A stretch of DNA of 64,000 nt from Mesorhizobium ciceri WSM4083 (GCF_000519305.1 NZ_JAFG01000015.1:183-64182), one strand, 5' to 3'; positions 50,225 through 59,154 are shown, counted from the first letter of the stretch. Translations and numbers: made by a program. The notes: generated from the sequence alone by a model not told the origin.

Positions 50225-52012
50225 ATGATGCACGAACCGATCGCCGCCGCGGCTACGCAAAGCCCTGAGCGGCAAGCGCAGGAGCGGGTCTTCCGCAGCC
50301 ATGACGGGACGGAGATCTTCTACCGCTTCTGGCCGGCGGCTTCCGCCGATGCCAAGGGCGCGGTGGTGCTCTTCCATCGCGGCCACGAGCATGGCGGCCG
50401 CATGGCCCATCTCGTCGATGAACTGCAGATGCCCGACCACGCCTTCTATGCCTGGGATGCGCGTGGCAATGGCCGTTCGTCCGGCGAGCGCGGCTATGCC
50501 CCGTCCTTCGCGGCCCTGGTGCGCGACATCGACTGCTTCATGCGCGAGATCGCCGAAAGGGATGGCTTCGCCACGCGCGATATCGCGCTGATCGCGCAGT
50601 CCTTCGGCGCCGTGCTCGCTGCCGCCTGGGTGCACGACTATGCGCCCAAGCTGCGCGCCATGGTGCTGGCCTCACCGGCCTTCTCGGTAAAACTATACGT
50701 GCCCTTCGCTAAGGAAGGCATCGCGTTCTGGCAGAAGATCAAGGGCCGCTTCTTCGTCAATTCCTACGTCAAGGCGAAATTCCTGACCCACGATCCTGTG
50801 CGCATCGCCTCTTTCGAGAGCGATCCGCTGATCACGCGGCCGATCGCCTCCAACATACTGGTCGAACTCTACCAGCACGCCGCCCGCATCGTCAGTGACG
50901 CCCGCGCCATCACCGTGCCGACCCAGCTTCTGCTTTCGGGCAGCGACTGGGTGGTGCGCCACGGTCCGCAGCACGAGTTCTTCGTCAATCTCGGCAGCCG
51001 CACCAAGGAACGCCATGTGCTGCCGGGCTTCTTCCATGACACGCTGGGCGAGCGCGACCGCGCGCAGGCCCTCGACCTGATCCGGCCGTTCCTCGCCAGG
51101 CAATTCGCAACGCCGGATGCGCCGGCCGACCTGAAGCAGGCGGACATTGCCGGCTACACCCGCGACGAGGCCGACAGGCTTGCCTCGCCGCTCGCTCTCA
51201 TGTCGCCCAAGGGTCTCTATTGGGCATTCAGCCGCGCCTCCATCCGCATGGGCGCCTGGGTCTCGCAAGGTATGAAGGCCGGCGTGACCACCGGCTTCGA
51301 TTCCGGCTCGACGCTGGACTACGTCTACGAGAACAATGCGCGCGGGCTTACGCCTCTTGGCCGCGTCGTCGACCGCATTTTCCTGGAGGCCATTGGCTGG
51401 CGCGGCATCCGCCAGCGCAAGCTGCATCTCGAGGAGCTCATCGGCTCTTGCCTGGCGACGCTCAAGGCCACTGGCCGGCCAGCGCACATTCTCGACATCG
51501 CCGCCGGCCACGGCCGCTATGTTCTCGATGCCATCGTGAAGAGCCCCGACCAGCCGGCGAGCGTTCGCCTGCAGGATTATTCCGACCTCAACGTCGAGCT
51601 TGGCCGCAAGCTGATCGCCGAGCGGCAATTGCCGGCTGATGTCTCATTCCAGCGCGCCGATGCCTTCGATGCCGACATGCTCGCCAACGTCGATCCGGCG
51701 CCCGACCTCGCCATCGTTTCCGGCCTCTACGAACTGTTCTCCGACAATGCGATGATCGCCCGCTCGCTCGGTGGATTGGCCAGCGCCATGCAGCCGGGCA
51801 GCCTTTTGCTCTACACCAACCAGCCCTGGCATCCGCAGCTCGAGATGATCGCCCGCAGCCTGACTTCGCATCGCGGCGGCGAGGCCTGGGTGATGCGCCG
51901 GCGAACGCAAGGCGAGATGGACCAGCTCGTCGAAGCCGCCGGTTTCGAAAAGCTCGACCAGCGCATCGACCAATGGGGCATCTTCACCGTCTCGGTCGCG
52001 CGGCGCCGCTGA
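50225..52012 (+). CDS. Bifunctional alpha/beta hydrolase - SAM-dependent methyltransferase (YnbC-like)
   Basis: A 595-residue fusion. Residues about 20-310 are a monoacylglycerol-lipase-like hydrolase: FHRGHEHGGR (oxyanion region), WDARGNGRSSGERGYAPSF, nucleophile elbow LIAQSFGAV (Ser), acid in LLLSGSDWVV and His in GFFHDTLGE. Residues about 370-595 are a class I methyltransferase with motif I HILDIAAGHGRY, then VRLQDYSDLNVELGRKL. The same fusion is known from E. coli YnbC. The start at 50225 has a GAGGG site seven bases upstream. It may trim and methylate the lipid made by its neighbours (inference). Confidence 0.9.
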   Translation: MMHEPIAAAATQSPERQAQERVFRSHDGTEIFYRFWPAASADAKGAVVLFHRGHEHGGRMAHLVDELQMPDHAFYAWDARGNGRSSGERGYAPSFAALVRDIDCFMREIAERDGFATRDIALIAQSFGAVLAAAWVHDYAPKLRAMVLASPAFSVKLYVPFAKEGIAFWQKIKGRFFVNSYVKAKFLTHDPVRIASFESDPLITRPIASNILVELYQHAARIVSDARAITVPTQLLLSGSDWVVRHGPQHEFFVNLGSRTKERHVLPGFFHDTLGERDRAQALDLIRPFLARQFATPDAPADLKQADIAGYTRDEADRLASPLALMSPKGLYWAFSRASIRMGAWVSQGMKAGVTTGFDSGSTLDYVYENNARGLTPLGRVVDRIFLEAIGWRGIRQRKLHLEELIGSCLATLKATGRPAHILDIAAGHGRYVLDAIVKSPDQPASVRLQDYSDLNVELGRKLIAERQLPADVSFQRADAFDADMLANVDPAPDLAIVSGLYELFSDNAMIARSLGGLASAMQPGSLLLYTNQPWHPQLEMIARSLTSHRGGEAWVMRRRTQGEMDQLVEAAGFEKLDQRIDQWGIFTVSVARRR

Positions 52013-52017
52013 ACAGC

Positions 52018-53343
52018 ATGGTCTCATCGCCTGCATCCGTGGCGCGTGCCGAACCCTATAGCCGGGTGGTCGTCAGGGCAGCCCTGTGGCTGGCCTTCCT
52101 GGCGCCGTTCTTCTATCTCAGCTACGGCTTCGCCAACTGGCTGGCGTCGCAGCGCGACGATGTCGGCAGCATCGTGTTCTCGTGGGAGCACGGCATCCCG
52201 TTCGTCGCCTGGACCATCGTGCCCTACTGGTCGATCAACCTGTTCTACGGCCTGTCGCTGCTGCTCAACAACGACAGGCAAGGGGTCGACCGTCTGGCCG
52301 GACGCTATCTCACCGCGCAGATCGTCGCCGTTATCTGCTTCATCCTGTTCCCGCTGACCGCGACCTTCGTGCGGCCGGCGACCACCGGCCTGCCCGGCTT
52401 CCTGTTTGCCGTGCTCGGCGGTTTCGACAAGCCGTTCAACCAGGCGCCCTCGCTGCACATCGCCCTTTTGGTGATCATCTGGGATCATTGGCGCCACCGG
52501 CTCGGCGGGTTGCTCCTGCCGCTTTGGCATGGCTGGTGTTTCCTGATCGGCGCCTCGGTGCTGACGACCTGGCAGCATCATTTCATCGACATCCCGACCG
52601 GCGCGCTGCTCGGGTTCTTTGCGCTTTGGCTGTTTCCGCGCAGCGGCGAATTGCCGTTTTCAGGCTTCCGGCTGACCAGCGATGCGAAAGCGCGGCGGCT
52701 GGCGCGGTTCTACGCGCTGGGCGCGGTCCTCGCGCTGGCCGGCGCCGCGCTCGGCGCCTTGTTCTGCGCCGTCGCGCTCTTCCTGCTTTGGCCGGCGCTG
52801 GCGCTGGCCATCATCGCCTTCGCCTATGCAGGAGCAGGCGAAAAAGTGTTCCAGAAATCCGCCGATGGCAGCATCACGCTCGCAAGCCGTGTCCTGCTCT
52901 TGCCTTACCGTCTCGGCGCCAGGGCAAACATATGGGCCTGGACGCGCAAACTTGCTCCCCAGGTGGCGATTGCCGATGGCGTCTTTCTCGGACGCTTTCC
53001 CACGGCACGCGAGGCCAACAGCTTCGGTACGGTCATCGACCTCGCCGCCGAACTCGAAAAGCCGGCGGCAGCCGATTGCCGCTGGATCAGCTTTCCGATG
53101 ATCGACCTCGTGTCGCCGCCGGCGACGATACGGCAGCAGGCAGCCAGCGCGCTGGAGGGTGCACGCCGCGACGGCACCGTGCTGGTGTGCTGCGCGCTCG
53201 GCTTCCAGCGCAGCGCCGGCGTCGTCGCCGAATGGCTGGTGGCGACCGGCAAGGCCACGACACCTGCGCTTGCACGCGAAATGCTGATGGCAGCCGGCCG
53301 CCCGGTTCATCTTGCCGAAGCCACGGAGCGTGCCGTTTCATGA
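52018..53343 (+). CDS. Bifunctional PAP2 - dual-specificity phosphatase membrane protein (YnbD-like)
   Basis: A 441-residue fusion. The N-terminal half is a PAP2-type lipid phosphatase with about seven helices and motifs NQAPSLHIALL and TWQHHFIDIPTG (phosphatase His and Asp). After two more hydrophobic segments, the C-terminal 150 residues are a dual-specificity phosphatase with the P-loop VCCALGFQRSAG (CX5R) and an Asp in FPMIDLVSPP as possible general acid. A DSP-fold enzyme, PTPMT1, dephosphorylates phosphatidylglycerophosphate in other organisms. It starts five bases after the hydrolase-methyltransferase gene. Confidence 0.9.
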   Translation: MVSSPASVARAEPYSRVVVRAALWLAFLAPFFYLSYGFANWLASQRDDVGSIVFSWEHGIPFVAWTIVPYWSINLFYGLSLLLNNDRQGVDRLAGRYLTAQIVAVICFILFPLTATFVRPATTGLPGFLFAVLGGFDKPFNQAPSLHIALLVIIWDHWRHRLGGLLLPLWHGWCFLIGASVLTTWQHHFIDIPTGALLGFFALWLFPRSGELPFSGFRLTSDAKARRLARFYALGAVLALAGAALGALFCAVALFLLWPALALAIIAFAYAGAGEKVFQKSADGSITLASRVLLLPYRLGARANIWAWTRKLAPQVAIADGVFLGRFPTAREANSFGTVIDLAAELEKPAAADCRWISFPMIDLVSPPATIRQQAASALEGARRDGTVLVCCALGFQRSAGVVAEWLVATGKATTPALAREMLMAAGRPVHLAEATERAVS

Positions 53344-53783
53344 CCGGCAATGCGTATCAGGAACGCGCCAATCGGTTCGCCTGCAGGCTGATGTGGCAGG
53401 CGGCGTGGCCGGCTGCGATTGTGGTGGCCGCGAATATCCTTGCGCCCCTGGCTGCTTCGCCGCGCGGTGCCTTCGGGAGCCTGCGCGCGGCCATCCCATT
53501 GTCGGCCTCAGCCGCGATCGCAGTCGTCGTGCTGGCGCTGTCGGCATTGCTGGCATTCGACGCGCTGCTGTTCCGGCTGATGGCCAGCCATGACGAGGAA
53601 GCTTCCGGCGGCGCCGCGGTGGATGACATACTGGCGCGCATGCGCCTGAAACCCTCGCCGTCCACGACACGGTCGCTCGACGACCGCATGGCCGGCGCAA
53701 GCCGCTTGTTGTTCAGGCAGCGCGTCGCCTTCGGCCTGTTCCTGGCGATGCTTTTCGCGGCAGGATTCTGGGCGCCGCGATGA
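53340..53783 (+). CDS. Small membrane protein of unknown function in the lipid operon
   Basis: A 147-residue protein with three to four hydrophobic segments (WPAAIVVAANILAPLAA, a second near residues 50-80 and one at the C terminus) and a soluble loop at about residues 85-120 (DDILARMRLKPSPSTTRSLDDRM in outline). It overlaps the genes on both sides by four bases (ATGA), so it is translated together with them. I recognise no family. It is not part of the E. coli ynb set. Its place between a lipid phosphatase and an acyltransferase suggests a helper or carrier role. Confidence 0.75.
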   Translation: MTGNAYQERANRFACRLMWQAAWPAAIVVAANILAPLAASPRGAFGSLRAAIPLSASAAIAVVVLALSALLAFDALLFRLMASHDEEASGGAAVDDILARMRLKPSPSTTRSLDDRMAGASRLLFRQRVAFGLFLAMLFAAGFWAPR

Positions 53784-54442
53784 ACAGGCTTTCGCTCAAG
53801 ACCTTCACCTTGCTGCAGACGGCAACCTCCGTCGGCCTGTCGGCGCTGGCCCGGATGGTGACGGGCGTGCGTCCGATCTGGAACGGCAGCCTGCCCTCCG
53901 ACCGGCAGCGCATCTATTTCGCCAATCACACCAGCCATGGCGACTTCATACTTTTGTCGGCCTGTCTCAGCGAAAGCGAGCGCGCGATCACCCATGCTGT
54001 TGCCGCAGGCGAATATTGGGGGAAGTCGCGGCTGCGCCGCTTCATCGCGCAAGACATGCTGTCGTCGGTGCTCATCAACCGGCAGTGGACGAGACCCGAG
54101 GAAAATCCGATCGAGATCATGCTGTCGGTTCTCGACCAGGGGCACTCGCTGATCCTGTTTCCCGAAGGCACACGCAACATGACCGAAGAGCCGCTGCTGG
54201 CATTCCGCTCCGGGCTCTACAATCTGTCGACGGCGCGGCCTGAGGTCGAGCTGATACCGTGCTGGATCGAGAACATGTCGCGCGTGCTGCCCAAGGGCCA
54301 GTTCCTGCCGGTGCCGCTGCTGTGCCGTGTCGTCTTCGGCCCGCCGGTGGCCGTGGCGCCTGGTGAAGAACGCCGCGCCTTCCTCGAACGCGCCCACGCC
54401 ACGCTTCTGGCGCTCAACCCGCGTCCCGAGCGAGACGATTGA
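53780..54442 (+). CDS. PlsC-family 1-acyl-glycerol-3-phosphate acyltransferase
   Basis: A 220-residue lysophospholipid acyltransferase. The catalytic motif is NHTSHGD (HX4D) at about residue 50 and the glycerol-phosphate-binding motif FPEGTRN at about 127. It would make phosphatidate or acylate a related lipid. It overlaps both neighbours by a few bases. Having its own acyltransferase means the operon could use a special acyl donor or acceptor. Confidence 0.9.
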   Translation: MNRLSLKTFTLLQTATSVGLSALARMVTGVRPIWNGSLPSDRQRIYFANHTSHGDFILLSACLSESERAITHAVAAGEYWGKSRLRRFIAQDMLSSVLINRQWTRPEENPIEIMLSVLDQGHSLILFPEGTRNMTEEPLLAFRSGLYNLSTARPEVELIPCWIENMSRVLPKGQFLPVPLLCRVVFGPPVAVAPGEERRAFLERAHATLLALNPRPERDD

Positions 54443-55377
54443 TGCGCCACGAAATCTCCATCCTGATCATCGGCCTGCTGGCGGTTTTGACCACCGCCAG
54501 CATCGTCGCCACCATCCTTTCGGCGCGGGCGCCGAAGCCGCTCAGTTCGACGCTGGTCAATCTGACCCAGCGCATCAACGCATGGTGGGTGATGGTGGCG
54601 CTGATGACGGTCGCCTTCTTCTTCGGCCGTTACGGGATGACCATCCTGTTCGCGCTGATTTCTTTTGCCGCGCTGCGCGAATTCGTGACGCTGACGCATA
54701 CGCGCCGCAGCGACCATTGGGTGCTGCTCGGCATGTTCGGCATCATCATACCGTTTCAATATTGGCTGGTGTGGACCGCCTGGTACGGGCTCTTCGTCAT
54801 CTTCATTCCGGTCTATTGCTTCCTGTTGATGCCGGCCATCACGGCGCTGCATGGCGACACCGAACGCTTCCTCGAGCGCATCGCCGCGCAGCAATGGGCG
54901 GTGATGATCTCTGTCTATTGCGTCAGCCACGTCCCTGCCCTGCTGACACTCGAGGTGCCGGGCTTCGAAGGCCGCACCCTGCTGCTGATCGCCTTCCTGA
55001 TCATCGTCGTGCAAGGCAGCGACGTGCTGCAGTACATCTTCGGCAAGCTGTTTGGAAAGCATCGTTTTTCGCCGAACGTCTCACCGTCGAAAACCTGGGA
55101 AGGGCTGATCGGCGGGCTGGTGTCGGCGAGCCTGCTGGGCGCGCTGTTGTCGTTCGTCACCCCCTTTTCGCCGCTGCAGGCGGCGGCCGTGGCCTTCGTC
55201 GCCTGCTCGATGGGATTCCTCGGCGGGCTGGTCGCCTCGGCCATCAAGCGCGACCAGGGCGTCAAGGACTGGGGCCATCTGATCGAAGGCCATGGCGGCA
55301 TGATGGACCGCACCGACAGCCTGGTCTTCGCCGCCCCGGTGTTCTTCCACCTCGTGCGCTATTTCTGGACGGTCTGA
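54442..55377 (+). CDS. CdsA-family phosphatidate cytidylyltransferase (YnbB-like)
   Basis: A 311-residue polytopic membrane enzyme that makes CDP-diacylglycerol from phosphatidate and CTP. The signature near the C terminus is SAIKRDQGVKDWGHLI followed by GHGGMMDRTDS, which fits the CdsA pattern, and SKTWEGLIGG precedes it. The start ATG at 54442 shares one base with the stop of the acyltransferase gene. It is most likely a second CdsA dedicated to this operon; the housekeeping cdsA is not in the window. Confidence 0.92.
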   Translation: MRHEISILIIGLLAVLTTASIVATILSARAPKPLSSTLVNLTQRINAWWVMVALMTVAFFFGRYGMTILFALISFAALREFVTLTHTRRSDHWVLLGMFGIIIPFQYWLVWTAWYGLFVIFIPVYCFLLMPAITALHGDTERFLERIAAQQWAVMISVYCVSHVPALLTLEVPGFEGRTLLLIAFLIIVVQGSDVLQYIFGKLFGKHRFSPNVSPSKTWEGLIGGLVSASLLGALLSFVTPFSPLQAAAVAFVACSMGFLGGLVASAIKRDQGVKDWGHLIEGHGGMMDRTDSLVFAAPVFFHLVRYFWTV

Positions 55378-55397
55378 GCAAGCCGTTCTGACCACGT

Positions 55398-56417
55398 TCA
55401 CAGCCGGTTGCGAATGAGCATGGTGACGACGAAGAACGCGCCGACCGAACTGGTGATGATGCCGATCGGCAGTTCCTGCGGCGGCAGCAGCGTTCGGGCC
55501 AGAAGATCGCTGGCCAGCAACAGCACCGCGCCGAAGACGGCACAGCTGGCAACCAGGCGCAGATGCAAGGGGCCCGCCAGCGGCCGCGACAGATGCGGGA
55601 TCATCAGCCCGACGAAGCCGATGACGCCGGCGACCGAAACAAGGATCGCCGTCGAGAAGGCGGCGACGAGAAAGGTCGTCCGGCGCATGCGCGCCACTGG
55701 CACGCCCAGGCTTTCGGCGGCGTTTTCGCCGGCCAGGAAAGCATCGAGCCGGCGGTGGTTCCACAGCGCGTAGGCCAGAATGGTGCCTGCCCCCAGCGCG
55801 CCCAACCAGATATTGTCCCAGCGCGCCAGGCCAAGGCCGCCCATGGTCCAGAACAGCACCGAGTGGGCGGCGCGCTGGTCGCCTGCAAAGACCAGATAGT
55901 TGGTCAAGGCGGTGAACATGAAGGACACGGCAAGACCGGCGAGGACCAGCCGCTCCGGGCCTTGCCCCCTCACCCGCGCGACCAGCAGCAAGACGACGCC
56001 GGCAGCCAGTATGCCGCCGGTGAAGGCCGCGACCGGCAACGTCCAGATGCCAAAACTGTCGCCGAAAACGGTGATGACGGAAACCGCACCTGCGGCGGCA
56101 CCCGACGACAGGCCGAACAGGAACGGATCGGCGAGATCGTTGCGGGTCACCGTCTGCAGCAGCGCACCGACGACGCCGAGGCCTGCGCCGACGCAGATGG
56201 CCAGGATCGTGCGCGGCAGCCGCAGATCGACGACGATCTTGCCGACCGGCCCAGACACGTCGTGCCCGCTTAAGCCGATTGCGCGGCCAAGTGCTGCAAC
56301 GACATCGGTCAGCGGGATCAGCGTGGAGCCATAGGCGATCGACAGCAGAGCGAGAGCGGCGATCGCCGCCGCTCCCAGCACCATGGACAATGCAAATGCT
56401 GGATGACGCAAGCTCAA
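55398..56417 (-). CDS. FecCD/BtuC-family ABC permease
   Basis: A 339-residue inner-membrane permease with nine to ten helices. LRLPRTILAICVGAGLGVVGALLQTVTRNDLADPFLFGLSSGA in outline and the ATPase-contact region AAESLGVPVARMRR, then GVIGFVGLMIPHLSR, are family hallmarks. The start is a TTG at 56417 that overlaps the stop of the binding-protein gene (TTGA). It belongs to a four-gene unit after a cobalamin riboswitch and is probably part of a corrinoid or cobalt-related importer. Confidence 0.92.
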   Translation of the reverse strand: MSLRHPAFALSMVLGAAAIAALALLSIAYGSTLIPLTDVVAALGRAIGLSGHDVSGPVGKIVVDLRLPRTILAICVGAGLGVVGALLQTVTRNDLADPFLFGLSSGAAAGAVSVITVFGDSFGIWTLPVAAFTGGILAAGVVLLLVARVRGQGPERLVLAGLAVSFMFTALTNYLVFAGDQRAAHSVLFWTMGGLGLARWDNIWLGALGAGTILAYALWNHRRLDAFLAGENAAESLGVPVARMRRTTFLVAAFSTAILVSVAGVIGFVGLMIPHLSRPLAGPLHLRLVASCAVFGAVLLLASDLLARTLLPPQELPIGIITSSVGAFFVVTMLIRNRL

Positions 56418-57361
56418 AACGCTTCCGGATGCATGGCTTTCGCGATCTTGTCGATCGCTTCGATGTTGGCGGGTCCAGGCGTCAGCTCGGCGTAGCGCAG
56501 GGCAACGAAGCGCCCGTTCTTGACCGCGTCTGTCTCCTTCATCGCCGGATGCGCCTTCAGGAAACCGAGCAGCTTCTTGTAGCCGCCGCCGTCCTGGTAA
56601 TCGAGCAGGATGAGGAATTGCGGATTGCGCGACGCCACCGTTTCCCAGTCCGTGTTGCCCCAGCTGGTGTCCATGTCGGCCATGATGTTGTCGCCGCCGG
56701 CGGCAGTGATCATGGCGCTCGGAATAGCGAACTTGCCTGCGGTGAACGGCTTGTCCTCGCCGGAATCATAGAGGAACACCCGCGTTCCCTTGGCGTTGCC
56801 GACCTTGGCGGTGATGTCGGCGAGCTGCGTCTTCCAGCCGGAGACAAGCTTCTCGGCCTCGGCTTCCTTGCCGAAAATCTTGCCCAGCTTTTCGACGTCG
56901 CCGTAGAGCAGGTCCATCGAAGCGGCGGGGCGGCTCTTGTCGAGATGGACGCAGCTTTCCGTCAGCACCAGCGTCTTGACGCCATGCAGGGCAAGCGTGT
57001 CCGGCGTCACCTCGCCGCCGGGCTTCATGCCGTAATACCAGCCGGCGAAGAAGAAATCCGGCTCGACCGCGACGAGGTTTTCGAGCGTTGGATATTTCGG
57101 CGCCAGTTCCGGGATCGAACCCTGCTCGGCCTTGAATTCGGGACCCACCTTGTACCATCCGGTGATGCCGGTCAGGCCGACGATCGACGGCTGCAGTTTC
57201 AGCGCGAAAGCCATCTCGGCCATGTTGAGATCCTGGATGACGGCGCGCTTCGGCGGCGCATCGAAAGTCAGCGGCTTGCCGCAACTGTCGACGGTGACCG
57301 GGAAGGCCAGGGCTGTCGAGGCCAGCAGCGAGAAGGCAAGCGAAAAGGCAAGGCGTTTCAC
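56414..57361 (-). CDS. Periplasmic binding protein, BtuF/FepB-like
   Basis: A 315-residue exported binding protein of the vitamin B12/iron-siderophore type. The signal peptide LAFSLAFSLLASTALA is followed by SCGKPLTFDAPPKRAVIQDLNMAEMAFAL and ENLVAVEPDFFFAGWYYG. The start is a GTG at 57361 with AGGAG eight bases upstream. It pairs with the permease and ATPase genes beside it. The ligand is inferred from the riboswitch, not from residues. Confidence 0.88.
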   Translation of the reverse strand: MKRLAFSLAFSLLASTALAFPVTVDSCGKPLTFDAPPKRAVIQDLNMAEMAFALKLQPSIVGLTGITGWYKVGPEFKAEQGSIPELAPKYPTLENLVAVEPDFFFAGWYYGMKPGGEVTPDTLALHGVKTLVLTESCVHLDKSRPAASMDLLYGDVEKLGKIFGKEAEAEKLVSGWKTQLADITAKVGNAKGTRVFLYDSGEDKPFTAGKFAIPSAMITAAGGDNIMADMDTSWGNTDWETVASRNPQFLILLDYQDGGGYKKLLGFLKAHPAMKETDAVKNGRFVALRYAELTPGPANIEAIDKIAKAMHPEAF

Positions 57362-57412
57362 GGGTTTTGCTCCTTTGTGGATGGGATTGGGTCGACTACG
57401 GAAAGGCTTCCA

Positions 57413-58201
57413 TCAGGACGGTGGCGCGGCACGGTTCGGAACCTCGAACACCGTCAGTTCGCGGTCTTCGGTCGGATGGCGCAGGCGCAGCACATCGATG
57501 CCGAAAATCTCGCGGATCAGTTGTTGGGTCAGCGCTTCGCGCGGTGCGGCGAGCGCCTGCAGACGGGCATGGTTCATCACCGCAACCCTGGTCGCGAACG
57601 GCGCCACCAGCGCCAGGTCGTGCAGCACCGCGATCACCGTCATCTCGAAGCCGGCGACGAGGTCGAGCAGTTCGCCGCGGGCGCGCGGGTCGAGATGGTT
57701 GGTCGGCTCGTCGAGGAACAGGATCTTTGGCTGCTGGGCGATGGCGCGCGCCAGCTGGGCGCGCTGGCGCTCGCCGCCCGACAGCGAGCCGATGGTGCGG
57801 CCGAGCAGCGGCAGCAGGCCGGTCCGGCGCAGAGCGTCGACGACGATATCGCGTTCCTCGCTCCTGCGCCGCAGCCCGGCGTGCGGGACCCGGCCAAGCT
57901 CGACATAGTCGATCACCGCCAGCCGCGGATCGGGCTGGTCGGTCTGGCCGACGACGGCCATATGCAGTGCCCGCTCGGCGGCTGAAATCCTGTCCAGCCG
58001 GCGCCCGCCGAGCTTCACCTCGCCGGAACTCGGCCGCAGCATGCCCGACAGCATGCGCAGCAGCGTCGTCTTGCCGGCGCCATTGGGACCAATGATGGCG
58101 AGGCGGTCGCCGGATGCCACCGACAGGCTAACCGCCTGAACCAGATCCCGCCCATTCGCCATGGCGCAGAGGTCACTTGCTTCGAGAAGCGCTGCGCTCA
58201 T
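57413..58201 (-). CDS. ABC transporter ATPase, BtuD/FecE-like
   Basis: A 262-residue ATPase: Walker A GPNGAGKTT at about residue 40, Q-loop in AVVGQTDQPDPRLAVIDYV, signature LSGGERQRAQLARAIAQQP, Walker B ILFLDEPTNHLD and switch His in VLHDLAL. Its ATG overlaps the stop of the DUF1636 gene (ATGA), and the binding-protein gene follows after 51 bases. Confidence 0.93.
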   Translation of the reverse strand: MSAALLEASDLCAMANGRDLVQAVSLSVASGDRLAIIGPNGAGKTTLLRMLSGMLRPSSGEVKLGGRRLDRISAAERALHMAVVGQTDQPDPRLAVIDYVELGRVPHAGLRRRSEERDIVVDALRRTGLLPLLGRTIGSLSGGERQRAQLARAIAQQPKILFLDEPTNHLDPRARGELLDLVAGFEMTVIAVLHDLALVAPFATRVAVMNHARLQALAAPREALTQQLIREIFGIDVLRLRHPTEDRELTVFEVPNRAAPPS

Positions 58202-58596
58202 CGGCTGCTGCCCGCCGGATTGCCCGAACCGGGGTTGCGGGCCAGCGTCTTGCCGGCCAATCCTGCTGGACGCTGACCGGAACTGCACCAGCCATCGGCG
58301 AGCGAGGCGTAGAGCCTGGCGAACCGCACGAGGTCGCCGACATCGGCTCGTGCGTCGATGGAGCCGAAGAGATAGGCAGCCTTGCCTGGCGCCTGGAATG
58401 CGACCGTCAGCGGCCGCGAGCAGCCTGCCATGCAAGCCACGCCTTCGACCGCGAAGCCTTGCGCCACGGCCGGCTCGTTGTAGACCGAAAGCCGGGAGCG
58501 CAAATCGCTGCAAAGGCTTTCGCCAGACCTGACCCCGGTCACGAGGTCACGGCAGAGCGTGCACACGATGATGCGATGATCGATGGAGCCATCCAA
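58198..58596 (-). CDS. DUF1636 Cys-rich, probably metal-binding protein
   Basis: A 132-residue protein with two Cys pairs, CTLCRD near residue 13 and ACMAGCSRPLTVAF near residue 56, the arrangement of DUF1636. The pattern resembles small iron-sulfur or metal-binding proteins. No ATG fits; a TTG at 58596 gives the expected length, and longer starts would run into the riboswitch. It is the first gene after the cobalamin riboswitch and overlaps the ATPase gene. Its role may be metal handling linked to the transporter (inference). Confidence 0.75.
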   Translation of the reverse strand: MDGSIDHRIIVCTLCRDLVTGVRSGESLCSDLRSRLSVYNEPAVAQGFAVEGVACMAGCSRPLTVAFQAPGKAAYLFGSIDARADVGDLVRFARLYASLADGWCSSGQRPAGLAGKTLARNPGSGNPAGSSR

Positions 58597-58694
58597 CTTT
58601 CCGTCACTTTCCAAAACTGGCGACGGAAGGAAGGAGGCGAACCGGCCGACAAGACCGGGATTCGCGTTTCCTCCCGGCACACCCCGTCCGGTCA

Positions 58695-58890
58695 ACTCAG
58701 TGATGGCAGGTCTCCTGGCTCGCGGGTCGTTGCGCCATCCTGCCTTCCCAGCCTTGCCGGCCAGTGGCATTTTGCGGATTTTGCTCGCCGCTTACAGTTG
58801 CGGGGGCAGCCACGGCCTCGACCCCTGGGGATCTCACCGTGTTCCCTTTTCACCCCTCGCCTTTCGACTCGGGGACCATCACCGGCCCAG
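58695..58890 (-). ncRNA. Cobalamin riboswitch
   Basis: On the minus strand the order GGTGATGGTCCCC, GAAAAGGGAACACGGTGA, GGCTGCCCCCGCAACTGTAAGCGG, ATGCCACTGG and the B12 box AGCCAGGAGACCTGCC (58705-58720) reproduces the conserved elements of AdoCbl riboswitches (I give only short pieces). It ends about 100 bases before the DUF1636 start. It should lower expression of the DUF1636-BtuDFC unit when coenzyme B12 is plentiful. Confidence 0.93.
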
Positions 58891-58975
58891 CGTAGTTTTG
58901 CGCCAATCGCTTCGCAATGGATTTCTCGGACCGAGTGGTGGGCCAGCTAAGGGAAACAGGCATTGCATGCTCGCT

Positions 58976-58991
58976 TTATGTAATAACATAA
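58976..58991. promoter_or_regulatory. Zur-box-like palindrome upstream of the riboswitch
   Basis: TTATGT and ACATAA flank AATA; the core ATGTAATAACAT (58978-58989) equals, as I remember it, the core of an alphaproteobacterial Zur consensus. It lies in the promoter region of the riboswitch operon and about 165 bases before the AraC gene. It may place the transporter under zinc control. Confidence 0.5.
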
Positions 58992-59154
58992 CACTCCTAA
59001 GAGATGACGCGGGCCGCTGTCAAGCGAAAGCCCGTGAGGCGGTTGGCCGGATGGCGACCGGCGTCGGCGTAGATTGCGCGGGATGCGCAATTTCGATCAA
59101 ACTGGCCGCGCCAGGAAACGGCAGGATGATCTGGCCAATGCGAAAAGGAGCCCC

